From positions 2,790,001 to 2,854,000 of the forward strand of contig NZ_CP091819.1 in NCBI RefSeq assembly GCF_019740355.2: DNA of 64,000 bases, given 5' to 3'. This stretch comes from Paracrocinitomix mangrovi (GTDB taxonomy: Bacteria; Bacteroidota; Bacteroidia; Flavobacteriales_D; Crocinitomicaceae). This document shows positions 46,526 to 56,213 of the stretch, piece by piece. Both the position numbers and the translations under genes were made by a program. Numbering within the stretch: the stretch's first letter is position 1; every line of letters starts with the position of its first letter. Below the pieces are notes generated by a model. That model had not been told where the DNA came from and did not search any database. It saw nothing but the letters and a program-made list of their open reading frames with translations.

Positions 46526-47101
46526 ATGAGTCAAAACACACACATAGCAATTTTTGCTTCAGGAGGTGGATCAAATGCTGAATCCATTATCAGGCATTTT
46601 AATGCGGTAGATGATATAGATGTTAGTCTAATTGTAACAAACAAAGCTGACGCTTTTGTAGTTGAGCGAGCAAAAACACATGCCATCCCTTATTATGTGC
46701 ACACTAAAGAGGATGTTGATAATGGACAATTATTAAAAATGCTGTCAGAAAAGAACGTTGATTTTATTGTTTTGGCAGGATATCTTAAAAAGGTAGGAGA
46801 TGATTTGATCCAAGCTTATCCTAATAAAATTGTCAATATTCATCCGGCTCTTTTGCCAAAATTTGGAGGTAAAGGTATGTACGGAATGAACGTGCATAAA
46901 GCAGTGGTTGCTGCAGGTGAAACAATTTCAGGCATGACGATTCATTTTGTCAACGAGCATTATGATGAGGGACAAATTATTGAACAACATCAATGTGAGC
47001 TGGATGAGGTAGATTCTGCTGAAGATGTTGCAGCCAAAGTCCTTAAATTGGAACATGCTTATTATCCAAAAGCTATTGAAAAAATAATAAGACAGGCATG
47101 A
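46526..47101 (+). CDS. purN: Phosphoribosylglycinamide formyltransferase
   Basis: Transfers a formyl group from 10-formyl-THF to GAR in purine synthesis. The 191 residues have FASGGGSNAESI (phosphate loop), VLAGYLKKVGD, the active-site region NIHPALLPKFGG and TIHFVNEHYDEGQII with the catalytic Asp. Length is typical of PurN. Its stop overlaps the marC start by 4 bp (ATGA). Confidence 0.94.
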   Translation: MSQNTHIAIFASGGGSNAESIIRHFNAVDDIDVSLIVTNKADAFVVERAKTHAIPYYVHTKEDVDNGQLLKMLSEKNVDFIVLAGYLKKVGDDLIQAYPNKIVNIHPALLPKFGGKGMYGMNVHKAVVAAGETISGMTIHFVNEHYDEGQIIEQHQCELDEVDSAEDVAAKVLKLEHAYYPKAIEKIIRQA

Positions 47102-47700
47102 AAGATTTTGATTGGATAGAGATAGCGAAGGCTTTTACAATTTTATTTGCGGTAATAGATATTATTGGCAATGTTCCAATCATAATAAAACTCAAAGAAA
47201 AAGCTGGAGAAATTCATTCACTGAAAGCTTCTATTGTTGCGTTTATTTTAATGTTAGTTTTCCTATTTGCAGGAGAATTTTTGTTGCAGTTACTAGGAGT
47301 TAATATCAAAGCTTTTGCGGTAGCAGGTTCTTTGATATTATTTGCACTTGCGGCAGAAATGATTTTTGGGGTAGAGTTATTTAAAGATGATCAAACAAAT
47401 TACAAAATTGTCTCTATTGTACCGCTGGCATTTCCTTTAATTGCAGGAGCCGGAACTATGACAACTTTGATTTCATTAAGGGTAGAGTTTGCGGCCATCA
47501 ATATAGCAGTTGCCGTTTTTCTGAATATGATTTTGGTGTATGCTACGCTGAGACTTACCAGTAGAATTGAAAAATTATTGGGAGAAGGTGGTATCGCTAT
47601 TTTACAAAAGGTGTTCGGAATTATTCTTTTGGCTATTGCGGTTAAATTGTTCGCAGATAATGCCAAGGAATTATTCGCTTTTGCACCGGTGAATCAATGA
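47098..47700 (+). CDS. MarC-family integral membrane protein
   Basis: A 200-residue inner-membrane protein with six hydrophobic segments. It has the family features IDIIGNVPIII near residue 21 and PLAFPLIAGAGTMTTLI near 114, the second copy of the inverted repeat that defines MarC/YchE/YhgN proteins. Molecular function is unknown for the family; it was once wrongly tied to antibiotic resistance. Coupled to purN by an ATGA overlap, though no functional link is evident. Confidence 0.9.
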   Translation: MKDFDWIEIAKAFTILFAVIDIIGNVPIIIKLKEKAGEIHSLKASIVAFILMLVFLFAGEFLLQLLGVNIKAFAVAGSLILFALAAEMIFGVELFKDDQTNYKIVSIVPLAFPLIAGAGTMTTLISLRVEFAAINIAVAVFLNMILVYATLRLTSRIEKLLGEGGIAILQKVFGIILLAIAVKLFADNAKELFAFAPVNQ

Positions 47701-47812
47701 TTTTGTCAAATATTAGGTATATTTAAAACACCTGAAAAAGCTGTGCTGCTGTGAATTTGGCACAATTTTGTATTGAAAATAAAGTAATGAACATCCAACA
47801 AACTAATTTCCA

Positions 47813-48655
47813 ATGATTAAAAATTTTCTAGCTGTTTTTACAATAATATTTGCATTGAATTCATCTGCACAAGTATTTAACTACGGACATCAGGATTTAG
47901 CCTTCAAAAATTTGCTAAAAAACGGTGTTTGTTTTATGAAAACAGGAGATGAAAAGTTTGACAGTACATTGCTTGATGCCATGGAAAAGTACTGGACCAT
48001 TTCTGAATACACTTTCGTTGAACAGTACAAACATCCGCACAAAGAAATGACAGCCATGTTTGTTACCACAAAAACAAAAACAAAAAAGCATGTCATGGAC
48101 CGCAAAAATCAACACATTTTATGTTTACAACCGGCTGTAATGTGGAAGAAAGACAAACAAGTTCCTTTTGATCAAACTTTGGGTTATATGTACTACAATG
48201 GTTTTTTTGAATTGTTAGAAGAAGATGAAGAGTATTTGTTTAACAGGTATATTATTAAGGCTTTAAATAGAGGATTAACCATCATAAAAGAAAAGCGTTT
48301 TCACAACAATAACCAGGATTTGAATGAGCAAATTGCAGAAGAGATTAGAAATTCGTCCGGTAATCCTGTTGGAAACACGCTCATATTAAACAGAGAGTTC
48401 ACAGTGCATTTTGTTGATGTAAGTAAATTGGACAAAAACAATATTGATTATCGTCTATTTGCTAAAGATGAATTTTTTACGGCCATTAATTCAAAAAAGA
48501 AAACAGATTACTTATTGTACTATTCTGTAAATACGAGAACAGAATTTTCTTTGATAAATATTGTTTCGGGAGATGTAATTTATACAAAGCATTTTCCTGA
48601 AGGGTATACAATGATAAAACCCAAAGAATGGAAGTTAGTGGCTACTTTTTTCTAG
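47813..48655 (+). CDS. Secreted protein of unknown function, 280 aa
   Basis: Signal peptide MIKNFLAVFTIIFALNSSAQ, then a soluble mixed alpha/beta protein with no lipobox, repeat or sorting domain. A long helical stretch (~150-185) follows a YMYYNGFFELLEEDEEYL segment. I do not recognise a family; periplasmic location is all the sequence supports. It converges on the SulP gene, the stops sharing 4 bases (CTAG). Confidence 0.65.
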   Translation: MIKNFLAVFTIIFALNSSAQVFNYGHQDLAFKNLLKNGVCFMKTGDEKFDSTLLDAMEKYWTISEYTFVEQYKHPHKEMTAMFVTTKTKTKKHVMDRKNQHILCLQPAVMWKKDKQVPFDQTLGYMYYNGFFELLEEDEEYLFNRYIIKALNRGLTIIKEKRFHNNNQDLNEQIAEEIRNSSGNPVGNTLILNREFTVHFVDVSKLDKNNIDYRLFAKDEFFTAINSKKKTDYLLYYSVNTRTEFSLINIVSGDVIYTKHFPEGYTMIKPKEWKLVATFF

Positions 48656-50304
48656 TCTTCAGCTTCAATTAAATCTGTAACCACATAATATCTAGGATCA
48701 TCAATATCCTCTTCAATAACCGAATGGAAGGTTTTGCTGGCCTTTTTCAAGATTCGAACGCAATCTGGACTTAAGTGTTTTAACACTATGGTTTTGTCTG
48801 CGGCTTGATACTGTTTTACTAAATTAAAAATCGCCTCAATACCTGAATGATCAGATACTCTTGACTCAATAAAGTCAATTTCTACTTTGTCAGGATCTTC
48901 AGCTACTGTGAATTTGGACATAAATGTTTGCACTGACCCAAAGAATAGAGGTCCCCAAATTTCATACACTTTTGTACCGTCTTCTTTAATGTGTTTTCTA
49001 GCACGTATACGTTTTGCATTTTCCCATGAAAACACAAGCGCAGAAACTATAATCCCTGCAAATACGGCAATAGCCAGGTCAAATATTACCGTTAAGGTTG
49101 ACACAAGAACTAGCACAAATGCATCTGTCAAGGGAATTTTGTTCATGATTCTAAAACTCGACCAGGCAAATGTTCCAATTACAACCATAAACATTACACC
49201 AACTAAAGCCGCTATGGGAACTTGCTCAATTAGTGGCCCGGCAAATAAGATGAACATTAAAAGAGTTACTGCTGCTATAATTCCGGATAACCTACCTCTA
49301 GCACCCGAATTGATATTGATAATTGATTGTCCAATCATGGCACAACCTCCCATTCCACCAAATAACCCATTGACAATATTTGCACTTCCTTGCGCAATAC
49401 ACTCCCTGTTTCCGTTACCTCTGGTTTGTGTCAATTCATCAATTAAATTGAGTGTCATTAAAGATTCAATTAAACCAATGGCGGCTAATATTAAAGCATA
49501 AGGTAAGATGGTTCTGAAAAATTCTATATCAAATGTAATTCCCGAGAATATACCGGTTTGAAATTGGGGTAAACCACCTTCAATTGTACCAACTTTACCA
49601 TCAGGCAATCCATCCGTAATAAAAGATCCGACAGTACTAACTTCCATTCCACTGAAAATAACAACTCCTGCAATTACCAAAATTGCGGTAAGAGCTGCAG
49701 GAATCTTTTTAGTCAGCTTTGGTAAACCAATCATTATTCCCATTGTAAGAGCAACCAACCCAATCATTGTCCATAGCTCTGCACCCTGAATCATTTGTGT
49801 TTTAAAGCCTACACCATCTTCCAATGGAATTTTATGTCCCAAAGCGTCCAAAACAGGTTCTTTGAACATACCAAACTGAGCTGTAAAAATCACAATCGCC
49901 AATCCGTTCACAAACCCCATCATCACTGGATGCGGAATCAATCTCACAAACTTCCCTAACTTAAAAACTCCTGCTAAAATTTGAAATAGACCTACAAAAA
50001 GTAAAGTGATAAAAAGGTATTGTAGACCTTGATCTCCGTGTGCATTTCCTTCTTTTACTAAGCTAACCATAACAACGGCCATAGCACCTGTAGCACCTGA
50101 AATCATTCCTGGACGACCTCCAAAAATAGAAGTGATGATTCCCATCATAAATGCACCATACAAACCAATTAATGGATCAACTCCGGCAACAAAGGCAAAA
50201 GCAACCGCTTCAGGAACTAATGCCAATGCAACAGTTAATCCCGAGAATAACTCGTTTTTAAAGTTTTTTTGATGATTTCTGATTAATTCAAACATCCCTT
50301 CCAA
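48652..50304 (-). CDS. SulP-family anion transporter
   Basis: A 550-residue inner-membrane transporter, probably for sulfate, bicarbonate or another small anion. The N-terminal AFAFVAGVDPLIGLYGAFMMGIITSIFGGRPGMISGATGAMAVV covers the characteristic first repeat helices of SLC26/SulP. GLFGGMGGCAMIGQSIININSGARGRLSG near ~325-355 is also strongly conserved. The C-terminal ~110 residues are a STAS domain (VEIDFIESRVSDHSGIEAI). The substrate cannot be assigned; no carbonic anhydrase lies next to it. Confidence 0.93.
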   Translation of the reverse strand: MEGMFELIRNHQKNFKNELFSGLTVALALVPEAVAFAFVAGVDPLIGLYGAFMMGIITSIFGGRPGMISGATGAMAVVMVSLVKEGNAHGDQGLQYLFITLLFVGLFQILAGVFKLGKFVRLIPHPVMMGFVNGLAIVIFTAQFGMFKEPVLDALGHKIPLEDGVGFKTQMIQGAELWTMIGLVALTMGIMIGLPKLTKKIPAALTAILVIAGVVIFSGMEVSTVGSFITDGLPDGKVGTIEGGLPQFQTGIFSGITFDIEFFRTILPYALILAAIGLIESLMTLNLIDELTQTRGNGNRECIAQGSANIVNGLFGGMGGCAMIGQSIININSGARGRLSGIIAAVTLLMFILFAGPLIEQVPIAALVGVMFMVVIGTFAWSSFRIMNKIPLTDAFVLVLVSTLTVIFDLAIAVFAGIIVSALVFSWENAKRIRARKHIKEDGTKVYEIWGPLFFGSVQTFMSKFTVAEDPDKVEIDFIESRVSDHSGIEAIFNLVKQYQAADKTIVLKHLSPDCVRILKKASKTFHSVIEEDIDDPRYYVVTDLIEAED

Positions 50305-50492
50305 AATTTTGCGCGAAGGTAGTATATTCTTTTCCTTTGGGAGGCATCAATAACAAAGCTTTAGACTAATGAGAGAATAGAGAAGATATATTTACGTCAT
50401 TCCAAGATTGATAAAAGCTTGATTTAGTTGAAATTAAAATGTAACATTACTTTTTACCATTGTTATAACATCACAATTCAAAAACCTAAAAC

Positions 50493-51362
50493 ATGAAAAA
50501 ATTAGTTCCATTTATTTTACTGGCAATTCTGTCTTTTTCATTTACCAATAAGCAAAAAACAAAGAAATTTAAAGGACCTGAAAACTATGTTTTTATCCCA
50601 TCCGGCTCTACAGAGCGTGAAGGTGAGACGTACTCTTGCAACGCATTTTGGATGTCAAAACATGAAGTGACAAATGGAGAATATTTATTCTTCATCAAAC
50701 ACTTAATTGCCAATGGTAAAGAAGAAGATTTAAAAAAAGCTTTACCAGATACTACAAAATGGAAAACCAACACAGGTGGATATTTAGAGCCTTATTATAA
50801 GTATTATTTCAACCATCCATCATACCAAAATTATCCTGTGGTGAATGTTTCAAGAGAAGGAGCGTTGATGTATTGTGAGTATCTAACTCAGCAGTTAAAA
50901 TCTGTATATGGTGATGTAATCCAGAACTTTAGATTGCCTACAGAAAAGGAATGGATGTATGCCGCATCATCCGGCAAAAAAGAAAATGTTTACAGTTGGA
51001 CCGGACCGTATTTGAGGAATGGTGATGGAGATTTTCAAGCCAATTTTGCTCACATTGGAGAGCAAAATATTACTATGACATCTGATGGTCCAAGAGTAGT
51101 AGCAGATTCATTAAGAAAAGAAAATTTTGATTTTCTCGACACCTATATTATTGCGACAGGTGATTCTTATTGGCCAAATGAATTTGGATTGTACAATATG
51201 TGCGGAAATGTTGCAGAAATGGTGAATGAAACTGGGTTCACAAAGGGTGGAAGTTGGAGATCAGGTGGATACGACATTAGAATTGACCACAAGGAAAAAT
51301 TTACCCAAGGCAGCCCTAAAGTAGGTTTTAGACCAGTAATGACTTTTTTGAAAGTTGATTAA
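50493..51362 (+). CDS. Secreted FGE-sulfatase (SUMF1) fold protein lacking the catalytic cysteines
   Basis: A 289-residue exported protein with a signal peptide ending near SFSFTNK. The SUMF1/GldK fold is clear: GENYVFIPSG-like start, FWMSKHEVTNGEYLFFI, YPVVNVSREGALMYCEYL, FRLPTEKEWMYAAS, LYNMCGNVAEMV and a final GGSWRSGG...VGFRPVM. The Cys residues that formylglycine-generating enzymes carry after GGS are absent here (GGSWRSGGYDIRID), so sulfatase activation is not expected. Gliding proteins GldJ/GldK share this fold, but no lipobox or gldLMN genes are present. Non-enzymatic envelope role likely (inference). Confidence 0.82.
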   Translation: MKKLVPFILLAILSFSFTNKQKTKKFKGPENYVFIPSGSTEREGETYSCNAFWMSKHEVTNGEYLFFIKHLIANGKEEDLKKALPDTTKWKTNTGGYLEPYYKYYFNHPSYQNYPVVNVSREGALMYCEYLTQQLKSVYGDVIQNFRLPTEKEWMYAASSGKKENVYSWTGPYLRNGDGDFQANFAHIGEQNITMTSDGPRVVADSLRKENFDFLDTYIIATGDSYWPNEFGLYNMCGNVAEMVNETGFTKGGSWRSGGYDIRIDHKEKFTQGSPKVGFRPVMTFLKVD

Positions 51363-52063
51363 AGTTTTTTAAATACTGACAATACGTCTTTATAAGATGA
51401 ACTTACGGGAATTATTTTTTCACCGATCAACAAACTGCTTTTATCAAAACCATCAACATGATTAATGTTAACCACGAAAGATCTGTGAACTCTTTGTAAT
51501 GTTTCGGACTGAACTTCTTTTTGAAAGTGATTCAAATTAAAAGAAAGGCTGTATTTTTTTTCTTTTGTATGAACTAAACAATAGCTTCCATCTGCTTCAA
51601 TATGAGTGATGTCCTCAATGGGAACTTTTTTATAAAATTCATTGCTTTTGACAAACACTGCATCCACATTATTATTTGATGAAAATTGATGATCAGTGAA
51701 GTTATTAATAGCCAATTCTATTGAGACAATCAGATCTTTTTTGTTATATGGCTTTGTTAAAAAAGCGTGTGGTTTAGTTTGAATGGCTCTGTTAATATAT
51801 TGTTGTCCAGTGTTTGAAGTAATGTAAATTATAGGAACATTTGATGATTTCAGAATTTCTTCTGCCGTCTCAATTCCGTCTAAATCTCCCTTTATATTAA
51901 TATCCATTAAAATGACATCTGGCTTAAATTCTGAGAACATTTCAATGGCTTCCTGACCTGAAATTGCAATTCCGGCCACATGAAACCCTGCATTACTTAA
52001 ATCACTTGAAATATCTTCGGCAATTAGAACTTCATCTTCTACTATGAGTATGGATATTTTCAT
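51359..52063 (-). CDS. LytTR-family response regulator
   Basis: A 234-residue regulator with a receiver domain (1-~120, phospho-acceptor Asp54 in VILMDINIKGD, conserved ED at 9-10, Lys in FLTKPYNKKDL) and a LytTR DNA-binding domain (~135-234: VPIEDITHIEADGSYCLVHT ... LQRVHRSFVVNINHVDGF). Such regulators bind direct repeats. Its start overlaps the partner kinase stop by 4 bp, so they form a cognate pair. A candidate target is the divergent region before 54468. Confidence 0.94.
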   Translation of the reverse strand: MKISILIVEDEVLIAEDISSDLSNAGFHVAGIAISGQEAIEMFSEFKPDVILMDINIKGDLDGIETAEEILKSSNVPIIYITSNTGQQYINRAIQTKPHAFLTKPYNKKDLIVSIELAINNFTDHQFSSNNNVDAVFVKSNEFYKKVPIEDITHIEADGSYCLVHTKEKKYSLSFNLNHFQKEVQSETLQRVHRSFVVNINHVDGFDKSSLLIGEKIIPVSSSYKDVLSVFKKL

Positions 52064-54333
52064 TTGATCAGTTTAAAGTCTTTAATGTGAATAGTATATT
52101 TTAATCCCCCTTGATCTGATAATTCAGTTACGCCATTAATCTGTCTTATAAGTGAGTTTACTAATTTAAATCCAAATGAATCTGAATTTTGTACCTCATT
52201 TACTTTTCCTGAACCATTGTCCTTTACCATAAGTAAAAGTTCATCTTCTTTTTCTTTTAATGATATTTCCAATTGCCCTTTGTTACTTTTATTATAAGCG
52301 TACTTAAGAGCATTAATCACTAGCTCATTAATTATTAATCCTATTGGAATAGCAGAGTCAACATCTAGTTTGATTTGATCTAAATCTGATTTAAATTCAA
52401 ATTCATCTTTACTGTATCCAAATGATTCTAATAATCCTTCAACAAGAGTAGGAATGTATTGTTTCATTTCAATTCCTGAATAATTCTCGTTTTGGTACAG
52501 CAGTTTATGAATTAGTCCCATTGATTTAACTCGTTCCTTCCCTTCCAACATGGCCTTTTTAGCGGCTTCGTCTGAAAGTGATTTCTCGTGTAAACTAAGG
52601 ATACTGGAAATTACTTGTAGATTGTTTTTAACCCTGTGATGAATTTCTCCTAGTAAGAGTTCATTTTCTTTGTTTTTCTCCTTTAATTTCTTCCTATTTA
52701 TATACAAAAGTGAAAGAAGAGAAAGTAAAACAATTGCACCAATTAAAGCAATCAGCAATAGTCTCCCTCTTTGTTCATTTACCAATGATATGTTTTCATT
52801 TTCAACTTGCTGATTTTTAATTTCTAATGTTTGAATTTTAATGGAATCTTCTTTTTCTTTTAATTCATATCTTATGCTCAATCCTTCTGCAGCAGTTGAA
52901 TTTTTTTCAGATTTTAAACTATCCAAAAGTTCAATATACTTTTCGTGGTAGTCAAATACTTCAGGTGTTCCATTTAATGTGCTAAAGGTTTGTATGTAGT
53001 TGTTATAGGCTTTCATCTGAAGCTTCATACTTCCTACTTCTTCTGCAAACTTTACACCTTCATTGATATGATTTTTGGCTTTAGTAAAATCCCCTAATTG
53101 AATATATGCATTTGCCAAAGCCACTTGCCCTTCACCAATAAGTCTTTTATCGTTGATTTGTTGGTAGAGTAACAAACTCTTTTCTAACAACTCGGCAGAA
53201 GCAGCATAGTTTCCTTTTTCTTCTTCAATTACGGCTAAGTTTTGATAAGAAACTCCTAAAAAATTCCAGTTTTCTGTTTTTTTAGATAACTCCTCACTCT
53301 TTTTGTAATAATAATAGCTTGAATCAAGATTACCTGACTCTTTAAATAAACCACCTATGTTAACATATACAGCGGCTAGAAAAGAATCGTTTCCGGCATT
53401 TTTAAAGATAGATTCAGCTTTTTTTAATTCTGATTTTGCACGATCATAGTCTTCATTAAACACGAGTATTTCACCTAAAGCTAATAGTAATTGACCTTGT
53501 TCAATTATTCTGTTTGCACTTTTAAAATAATCTATGGATATGCTTAGATTGATAGCTGCACTATCCATGTTCCCCTTGTAGTAATAAATATTTCCTTTTG
53601 TTCCGTAGACATACCCTAGGTCAACATCATCCTCAGCTAAAAATTCAGCAATTTCAAGCTCTTTTAGCGCTTTATCATATTCACCTAAACCTTCATACAA
53701 ATTGGCCATATTGTTGGATATAGTTTGTAATGATCCCGAATCTTTGGTTTCATATGCCAACATTTTAGCAGGTTTAAAATAATTGAGTGCCGAATCATTG
53801 TGACCCAAATACATAAACATTGCACCTGTATTCACTAAACAATCAACTTGCTGACTTGCATCTTCAGCTATTACTGCTGAGGCATAGCCGTTTTTAAAAT
53901 GTTTAGCTGCCAATTGATATCTACTTGTGTTTTTCAAAAAGTTACCATAGTTCACTTCTGCCCATGCCAACAATTTGTGATCAATGGGATTCGCATTTAA
54001 TTCAAAATCTATAGATGATGAATAAACTTCGTTCGCTTCTTCAATCTTTCCTAATCTTGAAAGAACTCTACCTTGTAAAAAGTATGCAGTTGTAATCCAA
54101 CGGTGATTTTCTTTTTGTTTGGATAGTGACATTAATTTTTCACTGTAAGGCAAGGCATCTTCAGGTTTTGTTGATAGCAGATGCTCCCCAATTTGGGAGA
54201 GTAATTGAAGCTTTTGCTCTTCGTCTTCGGTTTTAGACAATTCAAATTTTAAGCTATCTAAATAACTTTTTGTTGACTGACTAAATGAAATTGAGACGCT
54301 TGCAAAAGCGAGGAGTAGTAGACAAAATTTCAT
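52060..54333 (-). CDS. TPR-containing sensor histidine kinase (HisKA_2 type)
   Basis: A 757-residue membrane kinase. After a signal peptide (~residues 1-18, ASVSISFSQ) come about ten TPR-like repeats (~30-460) placed outside the cytoplasm. One transmembrane helix (~524-546, LLLIALIGAIVLLSLLSLLYI) follows. The cytosolic transmitter has HisKA_2 ([18 protein letters not shown], His565-566) and HATPase (INELVINALKYAY, VKDNGSG). The periplasmic TPR array probably senses a protein or peptide signal. It precedes the LytTR regulator in a two-gene operon. It resembles the orphan V4R kinase at 10603 only in the transmitter. Confidence 0.92.
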   Translation of the reverse strand: MKFCLLLLAFASVSISFSQSTKSYLDSLKFELSKTEDEEQKLQLLSQIGEHLLSTKPEDALPYSEKLMSLSKQKENHRWITTAYFLQGRVLSRLGKIEEANEVYSSSIDFELNANPIDHKLLAWAEVNYGNFLKNTSRYQLAAKHFKNGYASAVIAEDASQQVDCLVNTGAMFMYLGHNDSALNYFKPAKMLAYETKDSGSLQTISNNMANLYEGLGEYDKALKELEIAEFLAEDDVDLGYVYGTKGNIYYYKGNMDSAAINLSISIDYFKSANRIIEQGQLLLALGEILVFNEDYDRAKSELKKAESIFKNAGNDSFLAAVYVNIGGLFKESGNLDSSYYYYKKSEELSKKTENWNFLGVSYQNLAVIEEEKGNYAASAELLEKSLLLYQQINDKRLIGEGQVALANAYIQLGDFTKAKNHINEGVKFAEEVGSMKLQMKAYNNYIQTFSTLNGTPEVFDYHEKYIELLDSLKSEKNSTAAEGLSIRYELKEKEDSIKIQTLEIKNQQVENENISLVNEQRGRLLLIALIGAIVLLSLLSLLYINRKKLKEKNKENELLLGEIHHRVKNNLQVISSILSLHEKSLSDEAAKKAMLEGKERVKSMGLIHKLLYQNENYSGIEMKQYIPTLVEGLLESFGYSKDEFEFKSDLDQIKLDVDSAIPIGLIINELVINALKYAYNKSNKGQLEISLKEKEDELLLMVKDNGSGKVNEVQNSDSFGFKLVNSLIRQINGVTELSDQGGLKYTIHIKDFKLIK

Positions 54334-54467
54334 TTACAAACTGTTTTGAGTCGTTCACAAATGTAAGCAATTGACTCACAAAATAGTAGAAAGTCCTTCA
54401 AAACAACATACAGACCTTTGACCTGATTCATATTTATGAGTCGGTTAGTCACTAAAAAGAAAGAAAA
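54334..54467. promoter_or_regulatory. Divergent control region with repeated TGAGTC elements
   Basis: This 134-bp gap between the kinase operon and the secreted-protein operon carries TTTTGAGTCG (54344-54353) and TTATGAGTCG (54434-54443), 90 bp apart and matching at 9 of 10 positions. An inverted TTGACTCACAAAA lies at 54371-54383. LytTR regulators usually bind direct repeats, so these are candidate operators. Spacing differs from the typical ~21 bp, so the link is tentative. Confidence 0.4.
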
Positions 54468-55493
54468 ATGAAAAAGTCAATTTTTACAATTGCGCTCATG
54501 GGTCTGATATTTGGCTCATGTTCAAAAAAAGTGGAGGTTTGTGTTGATGGCGACATGAACCCAGAATTGCCTGGTACTTATACATATACCTGGTGTGGAA
54601 TTAATGCCGAACATGTTGATTGGCAGTCTAGTTGGGGTCCAACATATTCTGGTCATTCAATTAATGTTGATTTTGAAACAAAAGGCTTGTATTCGTTATA
54701 CGTTACTGGTTACAACGGCAAAAAAGAATCAAGTCAGAATTATTCAATTCAGGTTGGATCTTATGAAGCAAGAGTTGAGCCTCTTGATTGTGGAGCTAAT
54801 CACATCTCCAATTCCGGAATGGAGATTCGTGCCTATGCTTATTTGAGTGTTGATGATCTAGACACTGATTTACACAATGCTGATAAAGTTCATTGTGTAG
54901 ACTCAATAGATCTGGCCCTTGACAATTACATTAATGGAACAGTAGGTTCAAATTATTATCAGGCAGGAGGTTTTACAACCCTTGGTGATGGAACTTATTT
55001 CATTTATGTGCAGGATATCAATTCAGGACAGAATAATCTGCAATCTATTCACCAGTCTCCTTATTCAAGTGCTTTGTACGTGTATAACGGAACAACTGAT
55101 GACAAAGTAAATCCTACACTTAATCAGAATTCTTCTAATTCTTTTTATGAATTGGTTAGCAAGGAGTATATCCTTACTGATTTATGGATAAATGGAGCAA
55201 CAACTCCGGTTTCTGCTTGCAATGCAGATGATGTAATTACTTTTCATTTAGATGGAACCTGGACGCATGATGTTGGTGCAGATGATTGCTCTGGTAATCA
55301 AACAAACAGTACAGGTAACTTTTACATTGACGCTTGTCACGATATATCCAGTATACAGTATCAACTGACGGTTAATGGAGGCACATGGTCTACAGCTTCT
55401 GTACAATTAAATTGCAACAGCTCAGGAAATACAATTGATATCACATTGTATCAAGGTGGAAACACTATTCTTCAAAAGTATACAGCACAATAA
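54468..55493 (+). CDS. Lipoprotein with a C-terminal lipocalin-like region, 341 aa
   Basis: Signal and lipobox FGSC (Cys18). Residues ~28-100 look like a PKD/Ig domain (LPGTYTYTWCGINAEHVDWQ). Residues ~110-215 are of unknown fold. The C-terminal ~115 residues, with Cys251, Asp254-Asp255, Phe259, Asp262, Thr264 and Cys274, follow the lipocalin-like pattern of envelope lipoproteins. The same spacing of residues occurs in the third gene of this run. First gene of a three-gene operon (19 bp to the next). Function unknown. Confidence 0.72.
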   Translation: MKKSIFTIALMGLIFGSCSKKVEVCVDGDMNPELPGTYTYTWCGINAEHVDWQSSWGPTYSGHSINVDFETKGLYSLYVTGYNGKKESSQNYSIQVGSYEARVEPLDCGANHISNSGMEIRAYAYLSVDDLDTDLHNADKVHCVDSIDLALDNYINGTVGSNYYQAGGFTTLGDGTYFIYVQDINSGQNNLQSIHQSPYSSALYVYNGTTDDKVNPTLNQNSSNSFYELVSKEYILTDLWINGATTPVSACNADDVITFHLDGTWTHDVGADDCSGNQTNSTGNFYIDACHDISSIQYQLTVNGGTWSTASVQLNCNSSGNTIDITLYQGGNTILQKYTAQ

Positions 55494-55512
55494 TCTTTAA
55501 AAAATCAATAAA

Positions 55513-56208
55513 ATGAAAAAATTTATAACAACAGCTTTGGCTATGTGCATGGTTTTTGCTGCCATGGCCGGAGGAAAAGAAACCCTAATTGAACAAATTA
55601 AAAACAAGGGAAAAGTAAATGTTTACATTCAATTTGCACCAATCGCACATGACCCGGGTTCGGCAACAGGATCTACATCACCTTGTGTAGCGAGCAAATT
55701 CAAAGAAACTTCAGAGTTTACTGAGGAATACAAGGCTCATTCACAAAAAATAGTGGACCTGTTAAACAAGCAGCTAAAATTAACTGAGCTTGCTTTAGGT
55801 GATTTGTCTACTATTCCTGTAAAGAGTGAAATGAATGACATGAAAATCTATGATTGGGCAAAATCAGGCGAAAAGTTTTTTGGATTGATTACCGTTTCAG
55901 GATCTTATAAAGCTACTGCTAGTACAACTACAAGTGAAATAGAAAATGCTTTGTGGATTCCGTCCAGATTGATGTTTATTGAAATGAAGGACAATGGCGG
56001 AATGAGTTTTATTGAACAAACTTCACTTGGTACAGCTATGTCTGAAAAAAAGATGAGCACGGGCTGTGAAAAATACGCCTATTTCAAGGAAAACTTCCCA
56101 ATCAATGATTTACTGCAAAAGTTTCAGGAAGGATACGAAAGTAAAATTGAAGATTTTGCCTTGAAACAATTAAAAAAGTACGATAAAGCACAGAAAAAGA
56201 AAAAATAA
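55513..56208 (+). CDS. Secreted protein of unknown function, 231 aa
   Basis: Sec signal MKKFITTALAMCMVFAAMAG, no lipobox. The mature protein is alpha/beta with a Lys-rich helical C-terminus (GYESKIEDFALKQLKKYDKAQKKKK) and two Cys residues (SPC and TGC). I do not recognise the family. It lies between two lipoproteins that share a motif, 19 bp after the first and 5 bp before the third, so it is co-transcribed and probably acts with them in the envelope. Confidence 0.7.
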   Translation: MKKFITTALAMCMVFAAMAGGKETLIEQIKNKGKVNVYIQFAPIAHDPGSATGSTSPCVASKFKETSEFTEEYKAHSQKIVDLLNKQLKLTELALGDLSTIPVKSEMNDMKIYDWAKSGEKFFGLITVSGSYKATASTTTSEIENALWIPSRLMFIEMKDNGGMSFIEQTSLGTAMSEKKMSTGCEKYAYFKENFPINDLLQKFQEGYESKIEDFALKQLKKYDKAQKKKK

Positions 56209-56213
56209 TAGAA

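Noticed and set aside
47890-48115. Hydrophobic minus-strand frames opposite the secreted protein at 47813
   Set aside because: They are the complements of a Lys/Thr-rich segment (repeated aaaac); no start context or family features.
50493-51362. Formylglycine-generating enzyme for the nearby sulfatase
   Set aside because: The catalytic Cys pair after GGS is absent, and the sulfatase lies 11 kb away in another operon.
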